From positions 1,053,001 through 1,117,000 of the forward strand of contig NZ_AP024619.1 in assembly GCF_019668485.1 (NCBI RefSeq): 64,000 bases of DNA, in the 5' to 3' direction. Positions 55,001-63,181 of the stretch are shown here, in pieces (position 1 is the first letter of the stretch; every line of letters begins with the position of its first letter). Under the pieces are notes generated by a model, which saw nothing but the letters and a program-made list of their open reading frames with translations, ran no database searches and had not been told where the DNA came from. This DNA comes from Gelria sp. Kuro-4. GTDB taxonomy: Bacteria > Bacillota > DTU030 > DUMP01. Both the position numbers and the translations under genes were made by a program.

Positions 55001-55509
55001 TTAAGGAGCCGGTGCCGGCGGGCGTTTTTTACTTCACCCTGGGCGAGCGCTTCCTGCGTACGCGGGGGCCCCTGCCGCCGCAGGAGGCGGCGGCCCGGCT
55101 CCTTAAGGAGTTCCGGTTGGAGGGCCTGGTGCGGGGCGAGGCCGAGGCGGTAAAGCTGCTGGATAAGGGAGCCGCCGCCGGCGAGGCGGCGGTGGTGGCG
55201 GCGGCGCTCAAAAAGGACGGGACCCCGCGGCAGCAGGCCGGTACGGTGCCGGCGGCCGGCTTTGACACCCTCCTCGCGTTCGTGCGCTGCAAGGTGACAG
55301 AGCTGGCGGCGAGGGCGCTGGCCGGGGAGGTGGCGGCCGCGCCGGCGAAGCAGGGCAACGCTACTGCCTGCCAGTGCTGCGGCCTGCATGCGGCCTGCGG
55401 CTTCGATCCGCTTTTGGCGGGAAATTCGTACCGGCTCCTCTCCCGCCTCCAGCCGGAGCAGCTGTGGCGGCGTCTCGAGGCGGCGGTGAAGGAGGGGGAG
55501 CAGGCGTGA
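52012..55509 (+). CDS. addB: ATP-dependent helicase/deoxyribonuclease subunit B (AddB)
   Basis: AddB pairs with AddA for double-strand break processing at Chi. The N-terminal Walker A GRAGAGKT is at about residues 11-18. Cys800, Cys1120, Cys1123 and Cys1129 reproduce the iron-sulfur pattern of Bacillus subtilis AddB, and the nuclease motif RIVDYKSS lies before them. It has 1165 residues. ATG 52012 follows AAGGGGGTACCGGGG; the upstream open frame is repeat sequence. The TGA overlaps the addA GTG. Confidence 0.95.
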   Translation: MGDKASVRFILGRAGAGKTYTCLKAIEGELLRAGEDGPPLILLVPEQAAFQMEYELLARGQIAATARAQVLSFRRLARRVLGEVGGGARPWLGELGKRMVLRALIQRHRGELRLFAKSAATAGFTERLAGTLAELKLYNISPEMLGRRLAALTAAGMGESPLAGKLHDLALLYRELEDFLAPRYTDPEGYLTFLAARLPQAPSLQQARVWVDGFSGFTPEEFQVLAALLQTAARVEVTLCLDAGELNRPLVETDLFHPTRETYVKLRDLAVAAGARLEPPLVLDDPQALPPRFAHARELAHLERCFFRYPTAAWSRPAPGLSLVAAANRRTEVEAAARRIISLAREEGLRWREMALVVRDLELYHDLVATVFADHGIPCFIDRKRPVLHHPLAQLALAALEVVTSNWSYEAVFRCLKTDLFPLSRPEVDRLENYVLAFGVRGATWQRPQDWDFPARAGGGRNAGAAPWEGVDDLRRQVAACLAPLTSACRRGEKVSAAALTAALWHFLDGLKVGETLAGWAKEAEARGDLAAAQEHSQVWTRFLELLDELVIGLGDTPLTPEEYGEILASGLESLRLGLVPPSLDQVLVGGLERSRHPNVRAAFVLGVSDGVLPGRVSEDAVFTDREREELRAAGLELAPTSRQRQLHEQYLTYIALTRAGERLWVSFPLADEEGRALAPSRIITRLRELFPAALETYAASEPSGAVAEDLAFLTSPARAAAYLAGQLRLARAGRPLSPLWRAVQRHLLAAPALRALAEKATAGLNHRNQVGPLPASLARRLYGSPLRTSVTRLEEFASCPFSHFAVHGLRLAERAEFGLDLPSLGLFTHGILRAVTGRLLSAGRDFASLSGEEAAALVASEVERALPAFAGGVLVSSPRYIYLARRLTRLLSGAVEILAEQARRGAFRTRAAELKFGLPGAAPGLTFILPDGEQFALVGQIDRLDVAAVEGRTYIRIVDYKSSPRRLALAEVYHGLSLQLLVYLLAALALGADLGLKEPVPAGVFYFTLGERFLRTRGPLPPQEAAARLLKEFRLEGLVRGEAEAVKLLDKGAAAGEAAVVAAALKKDGTPRQQAGTVPAAGFDTLLAFVRCKVTELAARALAGEVAAAPAKQGNATACQCCGLHAACGFDPLLAGNSYRLLSRLQPEQLWRRLEAAVKEGEQA

Positions 55510-58500
55510 CGGCAAACCAAAACCGCTGGACCGAGGAACAGCGACAGGCCATCGGCGCCGCGCCGGGCAACATTCTGGTGGCGGCGGCGGCCGGTGCCGG
55601 TAAGACGGCGGTACTGGTGGAGCGGGTCATCCGGCGCGTGCTGGATCCGGCGCGGCCCGTGGACATCGACCGGCTGCTGGTGGTGACCTTCACCGAGGCC
55701 GCGGCCGCCGAGATGCGCCAGCGCATCGGCCGCGCCCTGGAAGCGGCCCTGGCTGCGGACCCGGGCAGCGCCTACCTCCAGCGACAGCTGGCCCTTTTGG
55801 GGCGGGCGGCCATCTCCACCCTGCACTCCTTTTGCCTTAAGGCGGTGCGGCGCTACTTCTACCAGCTGGAGCTGGACCCGGGCTTTAAAGTAATGGACGA
55901 GGCCGAGGCGGATCTTGTGGCGCACGAGGTGCTGGACGAACTCTGGGAGGAGGAGTATGCGCGCGAGGTGGACGCCCCCGGCCCCTTTGCCCACCTCCTC
56001 GATTGCTACAGCAGTGCCGGGAGCGACGACGAGCTGAAGGACCTGCTGCTCAAGCTCCACGCCTTCAGCCGCAGCCAACCCTGGCCCGAGCACTGGCTCC
56101 GGGAGGCGGCGGCGTCCTTCAGCCTGCCGCCGGACGCGGAACTTACGGCCACACCCTGGGCGCGGCCGCTCCGGGAGTATGCCGCCCGGCAGCTGGAGCA
56201 GGCGGCCCTGTGCCTGGAACGGGCCGCCGTCCTGGCCGCCCGGCCGGGCGGTCCCGAGCCGTACCTGGCCGTGCTCAACGCTGAACAAAGTGCCATCCAG
56301 GCGCTGGCCGGGGAGGCGCGTGCCGGCACCTGGGAGGAGCTCCGGGCCGGCCTGGCCTACAGCTTTGACCGCCTGCCCTCCGTGCGCCGGGAGGAAGTGG
56401 ACCCGGAGCTGAAAAAGCAGGTCACCGACCTGCGCGACGCGGCAAAGAAGATCCTGAAGGACCTGCGCGAGGACGTCTTCGGCCGCCCGCCGGCCGACCT
56501 GCTGGCCGAGCTGACCCATGTGGCACCGGCTGTGCGCACCCTGGTAGAACTGGCGCTAGCCTTCGGCCGCCGCTACCAAGCGGCCAAGCACGCCCGCGGG
56601 CGGCTGGACTTTGCCGACCTGGAGCACTACGCCCTGCGCCTCCTTTTGGCGGCGGAGGCCGCGCCGGGGGAGCTTAAGCCGTCCGCGCTGGCCCGGGAGC
56701 TTACGGCAGAGTATGCCGAGGTGTTCGTTGACGAGTACCAAGACATCAACCCGGTGCAGGATGCCGTTTTAAGCCTCATCTCTGGCCAGGACACGCCGCG
56801 GCCGCACCTCTTCCAGGTGGGCGATGTCAAGCAGAGCATCTACCGCTTTCGCCTGGCGGAGCCGCGGCTCTTTCTGGCCAAGTACCACGGGTACCCTACC
56901 GCTGCGGGCGGCCGGGAGCGCCGGATCAGCTTGCGGGCCAACTTCCGGAGCCGCGCGGAGGTGATCGCCGCAGTCAACTTTATCTTTCGCCAGCTGTTTA
57001 CGCCGGCGGTGGGGGGCCTCACCTACGATGCGGAGGCCGAGCTGGTGGCCGGGGCGCGTTACCCTGACCCGCCGGCGGGCGGCGCCAGCGCTGCTGCCCC
57101 GGTGGAGGTACACCTGATTGAGCGGCAGGTGCCCGAGGTAGAGGTAAACGAAAAGGAAGAAGACGCCGCCGCCTCGCTCGATCTGAGCGCCCTGGAGAAA
57201 GAGGCCTTGGTGATCGGCCGACGTATCCAGGCCATGGTCCGCGGGACACCGGAGCGGCCCGGCCCCGCCTTCCAGGTGTGGGACAAGGCGGCCCAAAGCT
57301 ACCGCCCCGTCACCTACCGGGACATCGTTATTCTCCTGCGCACGGTACAGGGACGGGCAGCTACAATCTTGGAAGTCCTGCGGGAGTTGGAGATCCCGGC
57401 TTATGCCGACCTGGCCAGCGGCTACTTCGATGCGCCTGAGGTGGCCACCCTGGTCTCGCTCCTTGAGATTATCGATAACCCCTACCAGGACATCCCCCTG
57501 GCGGCGGTGCTGCGCTCGCCGCTCGTCGGGCTCAGCGCCGAGGAGCTGGCGGCAGTCCGGCTGGCCGCGCCCGAGGGGGAGTTTTCCGCCGCGGTGTGGG
57601 CGGCGGCCGCCGGCAGCGCTCCCGAAGGGTGCGGGGCGGCGCTCACGGAAAAGCTGGCCCATTTTCGCGCCCAGCTGGAGGAGTGGCGCACCGCAGCGCG
57701 ACGGGGGACCCTGGCGGAACTCATCTGGCGCATTTACCGCGAGACGGGGTATCTGGCCTACGTCGCCGGCCTGCCGGCCGGGGCCCAGCGCCAGGCCAAC
57801 CTGCGCGCCCTCTACGACCGGGCCCGCCAGTTCGAGAGCTTCGGGCGGCCGGGGCTTTTTCGCTTCCTGCGTTTCCTCAAGCGCCTCAAGGAGCAGGAGG
57901 GCGACCTGGGTACGGCGCGGGCACTGGGCGAGAACGAGAACGTGGTGCGCGTCATGAGCATCCATAAGAGCAAAGGTCTGGAGTTCCCGGTGGTCTTCGT
58001 GGCGGATCTCGGGAAGCAGTTCAACCTGGACGACCTTAAGGGCGACATCCTGCTCCACCGCGACCTGGGCCTGGGGCCGCTGGTGGTGGACCTCGACCTG
58101 CGCTTGAAGTACCCCAGCCTCGCCTACCGTGCCATCCAGGTGGTGGGGCGGGAGGAGACGCTGGCGGAGGAGCTCCGCATCCTTTACGTGGCCCTTACCC
58201 GGGCGCGCGAGCGGCTGGTGCTGGTCGGTTCAGCCCCGAACCTGGACGCGCGCTGCCGGCACTGGGCCCAGGCGGCCGGCGGGCCGGGGTGGGAGCTGGC
58301 GCCGGGCGACATCCTGGGCGCGCGCACCTACCTGGACTGGCTGGGGCCCGCCCTGGCCCGCCACCCGGCGGGGGAGGTGCTCCGGGCAGGCCTTCCCGTT
58401 CAGGCGCCCGACCCGGCGGTGGCGGCGGACCCTTCGCGCTGGGAGCTCCACCTCTACCCGGCGGCGGAGGTGGCTGCCCTGGCCGAGCCCGGGTCTCCCG

Positions 58501-59309
58501 CGGACAGCAATGAGCCCGGCGCTGCACAGGTGTCGGCGCCGGGCGAGCCGGAGGATCCGGAGCTGGCAGAAGCGGTGCGGGCACGGCTCACCTGGCGGTA
58601 CCCGCAGGCGGCGACCGGCGGGCTGGCTGCCAAGGTGAGCGTGAGCGAGCTTAAACAGCGGGCCCTGCTGGGCGCAGGTAGGGAGGAGGAAGAAGCGCCG
58701 GGGCGCCGGCTTTACCCCGTCCGGCCGGCGGAGCGGCCGCGTTTCGCCGGGGGCTCCGGGGAGCTGGCCGGCGCCGCGCGGGGCAGTGCCGCGCACCTGG
58801 TGCTCCAGCACCTGGACCTGTCCGGCGACCTTTCGCCGGCAGGGATCGAGGCCCAGGTGGCGAAGTTGACGGAGCGCGAGTTCCTCAACCCGGAGGAGGC
58901 GGCCGGCGTGGATGCCGCAGCCTTGGCGGCCTTCTTCGCCGGTCCCTTGGGGCGGCGGCTCACGTCGAGACCGGCCGCCGTGCGGCGGGAGGTGCCCTTC
59001 AGCCTGCGCCTGCCGGCGGGGGAGGTATACCCGGCGGCAGCCCTGACCCCGACCGAGGCCACGGAGCCGATCCTGGTACAGGGCATCATCGACTGCCTGG
59101 TGGCCGAACCCGAGGGGTGGCTCCTCCTCGACTTCAAGACCGATACGGTGCCACCGGCCGTCTTGGCCGCGCGCCTGCCCGGCTACCAGAAGCAGGTGGA
59201 GCTCTATGTGCGCGCGGTGACGGCCTGGAGCCGCCGACCGGTGAGCGAGGCCTACCTGTACTTCCTCGCTGCCGGACGGGCCGTGCGCGTCTTTCCTACC
59301 CCAGAATAG
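55506..59309 (+). CDS. addA: ATP-dependent helicase/nuclease subunit A (AddA)
   Basis: AddA is the UvrD-like 3'-5' helicase and nuclease of the AddAB complex. Walker A AAGAGKT is at residues 28-34; VFVDEYQDINPVQ (motif II), LRANFRSR, SIHKSKGLEFPVVFVADL and ALTRARERLVLVG are the later SF1 motifs. The nuclease motif LLLDFKTD has Asp1209 and Lys1211. It has 1267 residues. GTG 55506 follows GGAGGGGGAG; the frame is open further into addB. Its 3' end overlaps a minus-strand gene by 14 nt. Confidence 0.96.
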   Translation: MTANQNRWTEEQRQAIGAAPGNILVAAAAGAGKTAVLVERVIRRVLDPARPVDIDRLLVVTFTEAAAAEMRQRIGRALEAALAADPGSAYLQRQLALLGRAAISTLHSFCLKAVRRYFYQLELDPGFKVMDEAEADLVAHEVLDELWEEEYAREVDAPGPFAHLLDCYSSAGSDDELKDLLLKLHAFSRSQPWPEHWLREAAASFSLPPDAELTATPWARPLREYAARQLEQAALCLERAAVLAARPGGPEPYLAVLNAEQSAIQALAGEARAGTWEELRAGLAYSFDRLPSVRREEVDPELKKQVTDLRDAAKKILKDLREDVFGRPPADLLAELTHVAPAVRTLVELALAFGRRYQAAKHARGRLDFADLEHYALRLLLAAEAAPGELKPSALARELTAEYAEVFVDEYQDINPVQDAVLSLISGQDTPRPHLFQVGDVKQSIYRFRLAEPRLFLAKYHGYPTAAGGRERRISLRANFRSRAEVIAAVNFIFRQLFTPAVGGLTYDAEAELVAGARYPDPPAGGASAAAPVEVHLIERQVPEVEVNEKEEDAAASLDLSALEKEALVIGRRIQAMVRGTPERPGPAFQVWDKAAQSYRPVTYRDIVILLRTVQGRAATILEVLRELEIPAYADLASGYFDAPEVATLVSLLEIIDNPYQDIPLAAVLRSPLVGLSAEELAAVRLAAPEGEFSAAVWAAAAGSAPEGCGAALTEKLAHFRAQLEEWRTAARRGTLAELIWRIYRETGYLAYVAGLPAGAQRQANLRALYDRARQFESFGRPGLFRFLRFLKRLKEQEGDLGTARALGENENVVRVMSIHKSKGLEFPVVFVADLGKQFNLDDLKGDILLHRDLGLGPLVVDLDLRLKYPSLAYRAIQVVGREETLAEELRILYVALTRARERLVLVGSAPNLDARCRHWAQAAGGPGWELAPGDILGARTYLDWLGPALARHPAGEVLRAGLPVQAPDPAVAADPSRWELHLYPAAEVAALAEPGSPADSNEPGAAQVSAPGEPEDPELAEAVRARLTWRYPQAATGGLAAKVSVSELKQRALLGAGREEEEAPGRRLYPVRPAERPRFAGGSGELAGAARGSAAHLVLQHLDLSGDLSPAGIEAQVAKLTEREFLNPEEAAGVDAAALAAFFAGPLGRRLTSRPAAVRREVPFSLRLPAGEVYPAAALTPTEATEPILVQGIIDCLVAEPEGWLLLDFKTDTVPPAVLAARLPGYQKQVELYVRAVTAWSRRPVSEAYLYFLAAGRAVRVFPTPE

Positions 59310-59622
59310 CTAGCTGCCGAGCCAGGTCGCGGTATTCCTGTAAAAGGCGCCGGTACTCGTCCACCTCCCGCTGGCTCATGAACCAGTGAACGTAGTCCCC
59401 GTACTCTTCGCTGTCCTGGGTTTCCGGAAGCCGCCTTTCGGCGAAGGTGTTAAGGTCCTGCCCGTACTTGACGGCAAAGGAATTCGCCCGCGCTTCGGCC
59501 TCCGCCAGCTGCCGTCCCAGCACATCCAAGCGCTGTTCAATAAAGGAGTGTAGGTTGCGCGCCACCAGTCGCCGTTCCTGATCGGGCAAAGAACAGAGGT
59601 CGACCTCACAGACCTGTGCCAT
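59296..59622 (-). CDS. Hypothetical helical protein, convergent with addA
   Basis: The 108-residue protein contains RLVARNLHSFIEQRLDVLGR and VDEYRRLLQEYRDLARQLAI, two amphipathic helices with coiled-coil character. I recognise no domain. ATG 59622 is preceded by AAGGAGGGGCCCGAC, and an extended -10 promoter lies 34 nt further upstream, so it is probably expressed. Its last 14 nt overlap the end of addA on the other strand. Confidence 0.7.
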   Translation of the reverse strand: MAQVCEVDLCSLPDQERRLVARNLHSFIEQRLDVLGRQLAEAEARANSFAVKYGQDLNTFAERRLPETQDSEEYGDYVHWFMSQREVDEYRRLLQEYRDLARQLAILG

Positions 59623-59655
59623 GTCGGGCCCCTCCTTTTTGTAGGATGTATTCAT

Positions 59656-59664
59656 ATTATAGCA
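59656..59664 (-). promoter_or_regulatory. Extended -10 promoter of the helical protein gene
   Basis: TGCTATAAT on the minus strand, with a poor -35 (TGGAAT) 17 bp away. A start near 59649 would give a leader of 27 nt. Confidence 0.5.
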
Positions 59665-59694
59665 AAAAGTCTGTCCATATTCCAGGTTGAGTTT

Positions 59695-59722
59695 GAAGGC
59701 CGCCCCGCAGGGGGCAGCCTTC
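59695..59722 (-). terminator. Strong hairpin after the ABC ATPase gene
   Basis: GAAGGCTGCCCC and GGGGCGGCCTTC (minus strand) form a 12-bp stem with one T-G pair around CTGC. No T-run follows, so termination may be weak or need a factor. It is 28 nt downstream of the ATPase stop codon. Confidence 0.5.
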
Positions 59723-59749
59723 ACTATAACCGGCGAGTGCGGTCCCGGC

Positions 59750-61051
59750 TTACCGGGCGCTGCCGTCGGCGAAAAACTCCTCCAGAAAGAGGTTGTGGGT
59801 GTGCTCGTCGTAGCCGATCACCTCGGCGTAGCGCCCCCAGTCCACCAGGGTTTCCAGCTGGCGCTGGGCCTCCGAAACCCCGAACTGCCGCTCCAGGATC
59901 TCCAGCAGAAATTCGCGCGGCAGGCGGCGGTTGGACTTGGTCTTGATGACGTGGATGATGCGCTTCAGGGCCGGCACGCGCTCCAGCACCTGCTGCCGAA
60001 AGATGTCCTTGCGCTCCAGCACCGAGGCTTCGGCGAAGGCTGCGCCCTTAGGAGTAAGCTCGATGTCGCCGGCCTCCACCCGCGCAAACCCCAAAAGCTC
60101 CACGCCCTGCACAATGGGCAGAAAGTCTTCCACATCGAGGATCAGGTCGTCGGCCAGGCGGTACAGGTCGGCCTTGCCGTCCATGTCTTCCAGCATCTCG
60201 ATGAGCCCCGTCATGGCGCCGGCCCGTACGGGCGGGACAGGGGTGAAGCGCTTTTCTTCCGTCGCCGGCAGCGTCCGGTGGTCCGTCTCCCGCTCCTTGC
60301 GGGTCAGGACGCGGTAGAGCTCATCCACCCGGGCCATAAACGCCGGGTCTTCCCGGTCCCGCCAGTGGGGCAGGTCTATCGGAATGTCCGCCACCACGTG
60401 CGCCGGGTGGCCGGAGAGCACCACCGCCCGGTCGGCCATGTACACCAGCTCTTCGATGCCGTGGGTTACGAGGATGACGGCCCGGGTGGGGAGCTTCTTT
60501 TCCAGCCAGAGCTCGAGGAAGTCGCGGCGCAGGTTCTCGGCGGTGAGCACGTCCAGGGCCGAAAAGGGTTCATCCATGAGCAGCACGTCTGGCTCCACCG
60601 CCAGAGCGCGGCCGAAGCCGACGCGCTGCCGCATGCCGCCGGAAAGCTCCTTGGGGTAGGCGTTTTCAAAACCGTCCAGACCGACGATGTCGATGGCCGC
60701 CAGGGCCTTCCGGCGGCGCTCCTTCGGCGTCAGGTTCTTCTGCTTCAGGCCCAGTTCAACGTTTTCCAGGACGGTCAACCAGGGGAAAAGGGCGAAGGTC
60801 TGAAAGACAAAGCCTGCGCCGGGATTGACACCGGTGAGCGCCTGACCCCGGTAGAGGACGGTGCCGCCGGTCGGCTTAACGAGGCCGGCGATGATCCGAA
60901 GGAGTGTGGATTTGCCCGAGCCGGAGGGGCCGAGAATGCCCAAAAACTCTCCCTCACGCACGGTGAGGTTGATGTCATCCAGAACTGTCACCTTCTGGTC
61001 ACCGACCTCGTACTGCTGCGCGACATGTTCCAGCTTAATCAGATCCGCCAC
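59750..61051 (-). CDS. ABC transporter ATP-binding protein with C-terminal AAA-associated domain
   Basis: The first 240 residues are a NitT/TauT-type ATPase with Walker A GPSGSGKST, signature LSGGMRQRVGFGRAL and Walker B VLLMDEPFSALD. Residues 265-433 are an additional domain found behind ATPases in some archaeal and bacterial members (AAA-assoc C), beginning near AGAMTGLIEMLEDMDGKADL. Relatives import nitrate, taurine or sulfonates, but here the operon has an M-box leader. GTG 61051 follows GGGTGAGGTGA. Confidence 0.88.
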   Translation of the reverse strand: MADLIKLEHVAQQYEVGDQKVTVLDDINLTVREGEFLGILGPSGSGKSTLLRIIAGLVKPTGGTVLYRGQALTGVNPGAGFVFQTFALFPWLTVLENVELGLKQKNLTPKERRRKALAAIDIVGLDGFENAYPKELSGGMRQRVGFGRALAVEPDVLLMDEPFSALDVLTAENLRRDFLELWLEKKLPTRAVILVTHGIEELVYMADRAVVLSGHPAHVVADIPIDLPHWRDREDPAFMARVDELYRVLTRKERETDHRTLPATEEKRFTPVPPVRAGAMTGLIEMLEDMDGKADLYRLADDLILDVEDFLPIVQGVELLGFARVEAGDIELTPKGAAFAEASVLERKDIFRQQVLERVPALKRIIHVIKTKSNRRLPREFLLEILERQFGVSEAQRQLETLVDWGRYAEVIGYDEHTHNLFLEEFFADGSAR

Positions 61052-61069
61052 AGGAGTTCACCTCACCCT

Positions 61070-61150
61070 ATGAGCATTCAGCGGTCGGCATTGGGCGTTG
61101 AGAGGACGGCGGCTTCTAGATGGTTACCGCAGGCCCTCAAGCCAACAGCT
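61070..61150 (-). repeat. Degenerate intergenic element between permease and ATPase
   Basis: On the minus strand the 116-nt spacer contains CAGCTGTTGGC near its start and CCAATGCCGACCGCTGAATG at its end, echoing both ends of the rpoA-rplQ spacer element. The inner part differs. It ends just before the ATPase ribosome binding site. Confidence 0.45.
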
Positions 61151-61167
61151 GATCGCAAACGGCCAAT

Positions 61168-62895
61168 TCACAGGCTGTACTTCTCTTCGGCCAGCTGGTA
61201 GAGCCGCCGCCAAAAGAGCCGGTTTACCGTGACCACGAAGAGCGACATCACCAGAATCCCCCAGATGATCTGGCCCCAGTTGCCGGCGCGGGTGGCCTGG
61301 GTGATGTAGGCGCCCAGCCCGCTGGCCGTCAGTTCGTGCCCCTTAAGGTCCAGTATCTCCGCCACGATGCTGGCGTTCCAGGCCCCGCCGGCAGCGGTGA
61401 CGCCGCCCGTCACCAGGGCGCGCAGGATACCGGGGAGAATCAGTACCCGCCAGGTTTCCCAGCGCGACAACTTGAGGATAACCGCCGCTTCTTTGAGGTC
61501 GGCGGGCAGCCCGGAGGCGCCGGCGATGACGTTAAAGAGGATGTACCACTGGGTGCCCAGCATCATGAGCGGCACGGCCCCCAGCTCAAAGCTCAAACCG
61601 TAGCGCACATAGAGAAGGCCGAAAAAGGGGAAGAGCATGTTGGCCGGGAAAGAGGCCGCCAGCTGCGTGAGCGGCTGGGCAACCTGGTTCAGGCGCGGGT
61701 TAAGGCCGATGGCGACGCCCACAGGCACGGCCCAGAGCGCCCCCAGGAGGACCGCCGCCGAGGTGCGCAGTAAGGTGTAAAAGCCGAGGACCACCACGTA
61801 CCAGAGCTCGGCGGCACCCAGCCGGGCGATGAGCACGACCCCGGCGCGGGCGTAGGGAAGAAGGACCAGGAACACAAGCCCCGCGGCCAGAGGGATAATC
61901 CACCTGGCCCAGCGCCGCGGCGGGACCGGTTTGGGGCGCGCTCCGGTTTCCGGCGGTGCCAGAAGCCGCTCCAACCCCTCTTCCAGCGGGCGCAACACGT
62001 GCTCGCCCAGCCGGTCCAGGATCAGCGAACGGCGCAGTACCTCCAGCAGCCAGGAGCGGGGCCGTTCCCCTCCGGCCGTCTCTTCCAGCTTGAAGCGCTG
62101 CGACCAAGCCACCAGCGGCCGCCAGAAAACCTGGTCCACCAGAACAATCAGGCCGGCCATGGTGAGGAGTGCGTAGAAGAGCGCCTGGGTGTTCCCTTCG
62201 CTGGTGGCGGTGGCCAGGTAAGAGCCGATGCCGGGCAGGCGGATGTCCCGCCCCAGTACGGAGATGGCCTCGCTGGCGGCCAGGAAAAACCACCCGCCGC
62301 CGAAGGACATCATGGCGTTCCACACCAGGGGTATGGCGGCGAACGGCAGCTCTACAGAGGTGAGGCGCCGCCACCAGTTGAGGCCGTAGACGGCGCTGGC
62401 CTCTTTGAGATCCCGCGGGATGCTCCGGAGCGAGTAATAAAAGCTGAAGGTCATGTTCCAGACCTGGCTCGTAAAGATGGCGAAAATCGCGGCCAGCTCC
62501 ACTCCAAGGGTGCTACCCGGGAAGAGAGCCATAAGCCCGGTTAAACTCACCGAGAGAAACCCGAGCACCGGGACCGACTGCAGCACGTCGAGCAGGGGAA
62601 CGAGAATCTTGTCCGCCCCCGGCACGTACGCCGCCACGTAGCCGTAAACGACTGTAAAGAGAAAGGAAAGGACCAGCGCAATGACCATGCGCAGGAGCGA
62701 ACGCGCCGCGTAGTAGGGCAGCTCACGCGGGTCGAGCGATAAACCGGGTCCCAGCGCCGTGGCCAGGGGTGCCCCCATCTGCCGCCCCAGGTGTATCAGT
62801 AAGTAAAACAGGCCGGTGATGGCGACGAGCACGCAGAGGTCAATCCAGGGCGAGTGGCGCTTTTTCGGTAAATCCGGACGGACAAAAACCGGCAT
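61168..62895 (-). CDS. ABC transporter permease with two fused transmembrane domains
   Basis: The 575-residue protein contains two BPD-type permease domains in tandem. EAA-loop motifs are visible in both: EASAVYGLNWWRRLTSVELP in the first half and EAAVILKLSRWETWRVLILP in the second. About 12 membrane segments are expected, with a hydrophilic linker around residues 285-330. It therefore forms the whole membrane channel alone. No substrate-binding protein gene is in view. The ATG follows GGGAGGC. Upstream lie a short ORF and the M-box. Confidence 0.88.
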   Translation of the reverse strand: MPVFVRPDLPKKRHSPWIDLCVLVAITGLFYLLIHLGRQMGAPLATALGPGLSLDPRELPYYAARSLLRMVIALVLSFLFTVVYGYVAAYVPGADKILVPLLDVLQSVPVLGFLSVSLTGLMALFPGSTLGVELAAIFAIFTSQVWNMTFSFYYSLRSIPRDLKEASAVYGLNWWRRLTSVELPFAAIPLVWNAMMSFGGGWFFLAASEAISVLGRDIRLPGIGSYLATATSEGNTQALFYALLTMAGLIVLVDQVFWRPLVAWSQRFKLEETAGGERPRSWLLEVLRRSLILDRLGEHVLRPLEEGLERLLAPPETGARPKPVPPRRWARWIIPLAAGLVFLVLLPYARAGVVLIARLGAAELWYVVVLGFYTLLRTSAAVLLGALWAVPVGVAIGLNPRLNQVAQPLTQLAASFPANMLFPFFGLLYVRYGLSFELGAVPLMMLGTQWYILFNVIAGASGLPADLKEAAVILKLSRWETWRVLILPGILRALVTGGVTAAGGAWNASIVAEILDLKGHELTASGLGAYITQATRAGNWGQIIWGILVMSLFVVTVNRLFWRRLYQLAEEKYSL

Positions 62896-62926
62896 TCGCT
62901 TGCCTCCCTGGGGTCCGGTGCTATAC

Positions 62927-63118
62927 TCACCATGCCCAGCCAGCGAGGCTTCTATGAATCGGCTTACAGCCGGCGGTGCGGGCGTATGTGGCTGCCCGCG
63001 GCAACGCCCGCATATAGGGCCTTGACGCAGTGCACGGCAATCCCTCCTCTAACGCAAGCTTTCGATACCTGCTTCTTCGGTAAGGATGATCCATCTGGGG
63101 TTCAGGGTCAGCGTCCAT
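62927..63118 (-). CDS. Short leader ORF, MgtL-like start, behind the M-box
   Basis: A 63-codon ORF begins at ATG 63118 with AGGAGGTG about 9 nt upstream (in-frame GTG 63127 or 63130 are alternatives). The start reads MDADPEPQMDHPYRRSRYRK: acidic and proline residues, then a basic run. This resembles the Salmonella leader peptide MgtL ([17 protein letters not shown]), which senses low magnesium. It ends 31 nt before the permease. No homology is claimed; the remainder looks unlike a folded protein. It could instead be a minor chance ORF. Confidence 0.5.
   Translation of the reverse strand: MDADPEPQMDHPYRRSRYRKLALEEGLPCTASRPYMRALPRAATYARTAGCKPIHRSLAGWAW
62964..63035 (-). CDS. Possible 23-residue second leader ORF
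   Basis: GTG 63035 is preceded by GAGGAGGGATTGCC, a strong ribosome binding site at 5 nt spacing, and opens a 23-codon ORF (MHCVKALYAGVAAGSHIRPH and three more residues) in another frame of the longer leader ORF. A 9-bp hairpin overlaps it. Whether it is translated is uncertain. Confidence 0.35.
   Translation of the reverse strand: MHCVKALYAGVAAGSHIRPHRRL
62977..63012 (-). promoter_or_regulatory. Hairpin in the M-box leader
   Basis: TGCGGGCGT and ACGCCCGCA form a 9-bp perfect stem with an inner TGCC/GGCA pairing, between the M-box terminator and the permease. No T-run follows. Confidence 0.5.
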
Positions 63119-63144
63119 CGCGCGCACCACCTCCTTTGTCGAAC

Positions 63145-63170
63145 GAAAAGCCCCTCAACGGGTGAGGGGC
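63145..63170 (-). terminator. M-box terminator
   Basis: GCCCCTCA, loop CCCGT and TGAGGGGC (8 bp) run into TTTT on the minus strand. Its CCCGTTGAG portion can instead pair with CTCAACG at 63196-63190, the antiterminator, so the two folds exclude each other. Confidence 0.92.
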
Positions 63171-63181
63171 ATGCGCACTGC

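Noticed and set aside
55374-55505. N-terminal extension of AddA by 44 residues
   Set aside because: The extension lies inside addB and lacks a ribosome site; GTG 55506 has a strong one.
59687-61201. Plus-strand ORF of 504 residues opposite the ABC ATPase
   Set aside because: It is antisense to a gene with intact Walker and signature motifs and includes the intergenic hairpin.
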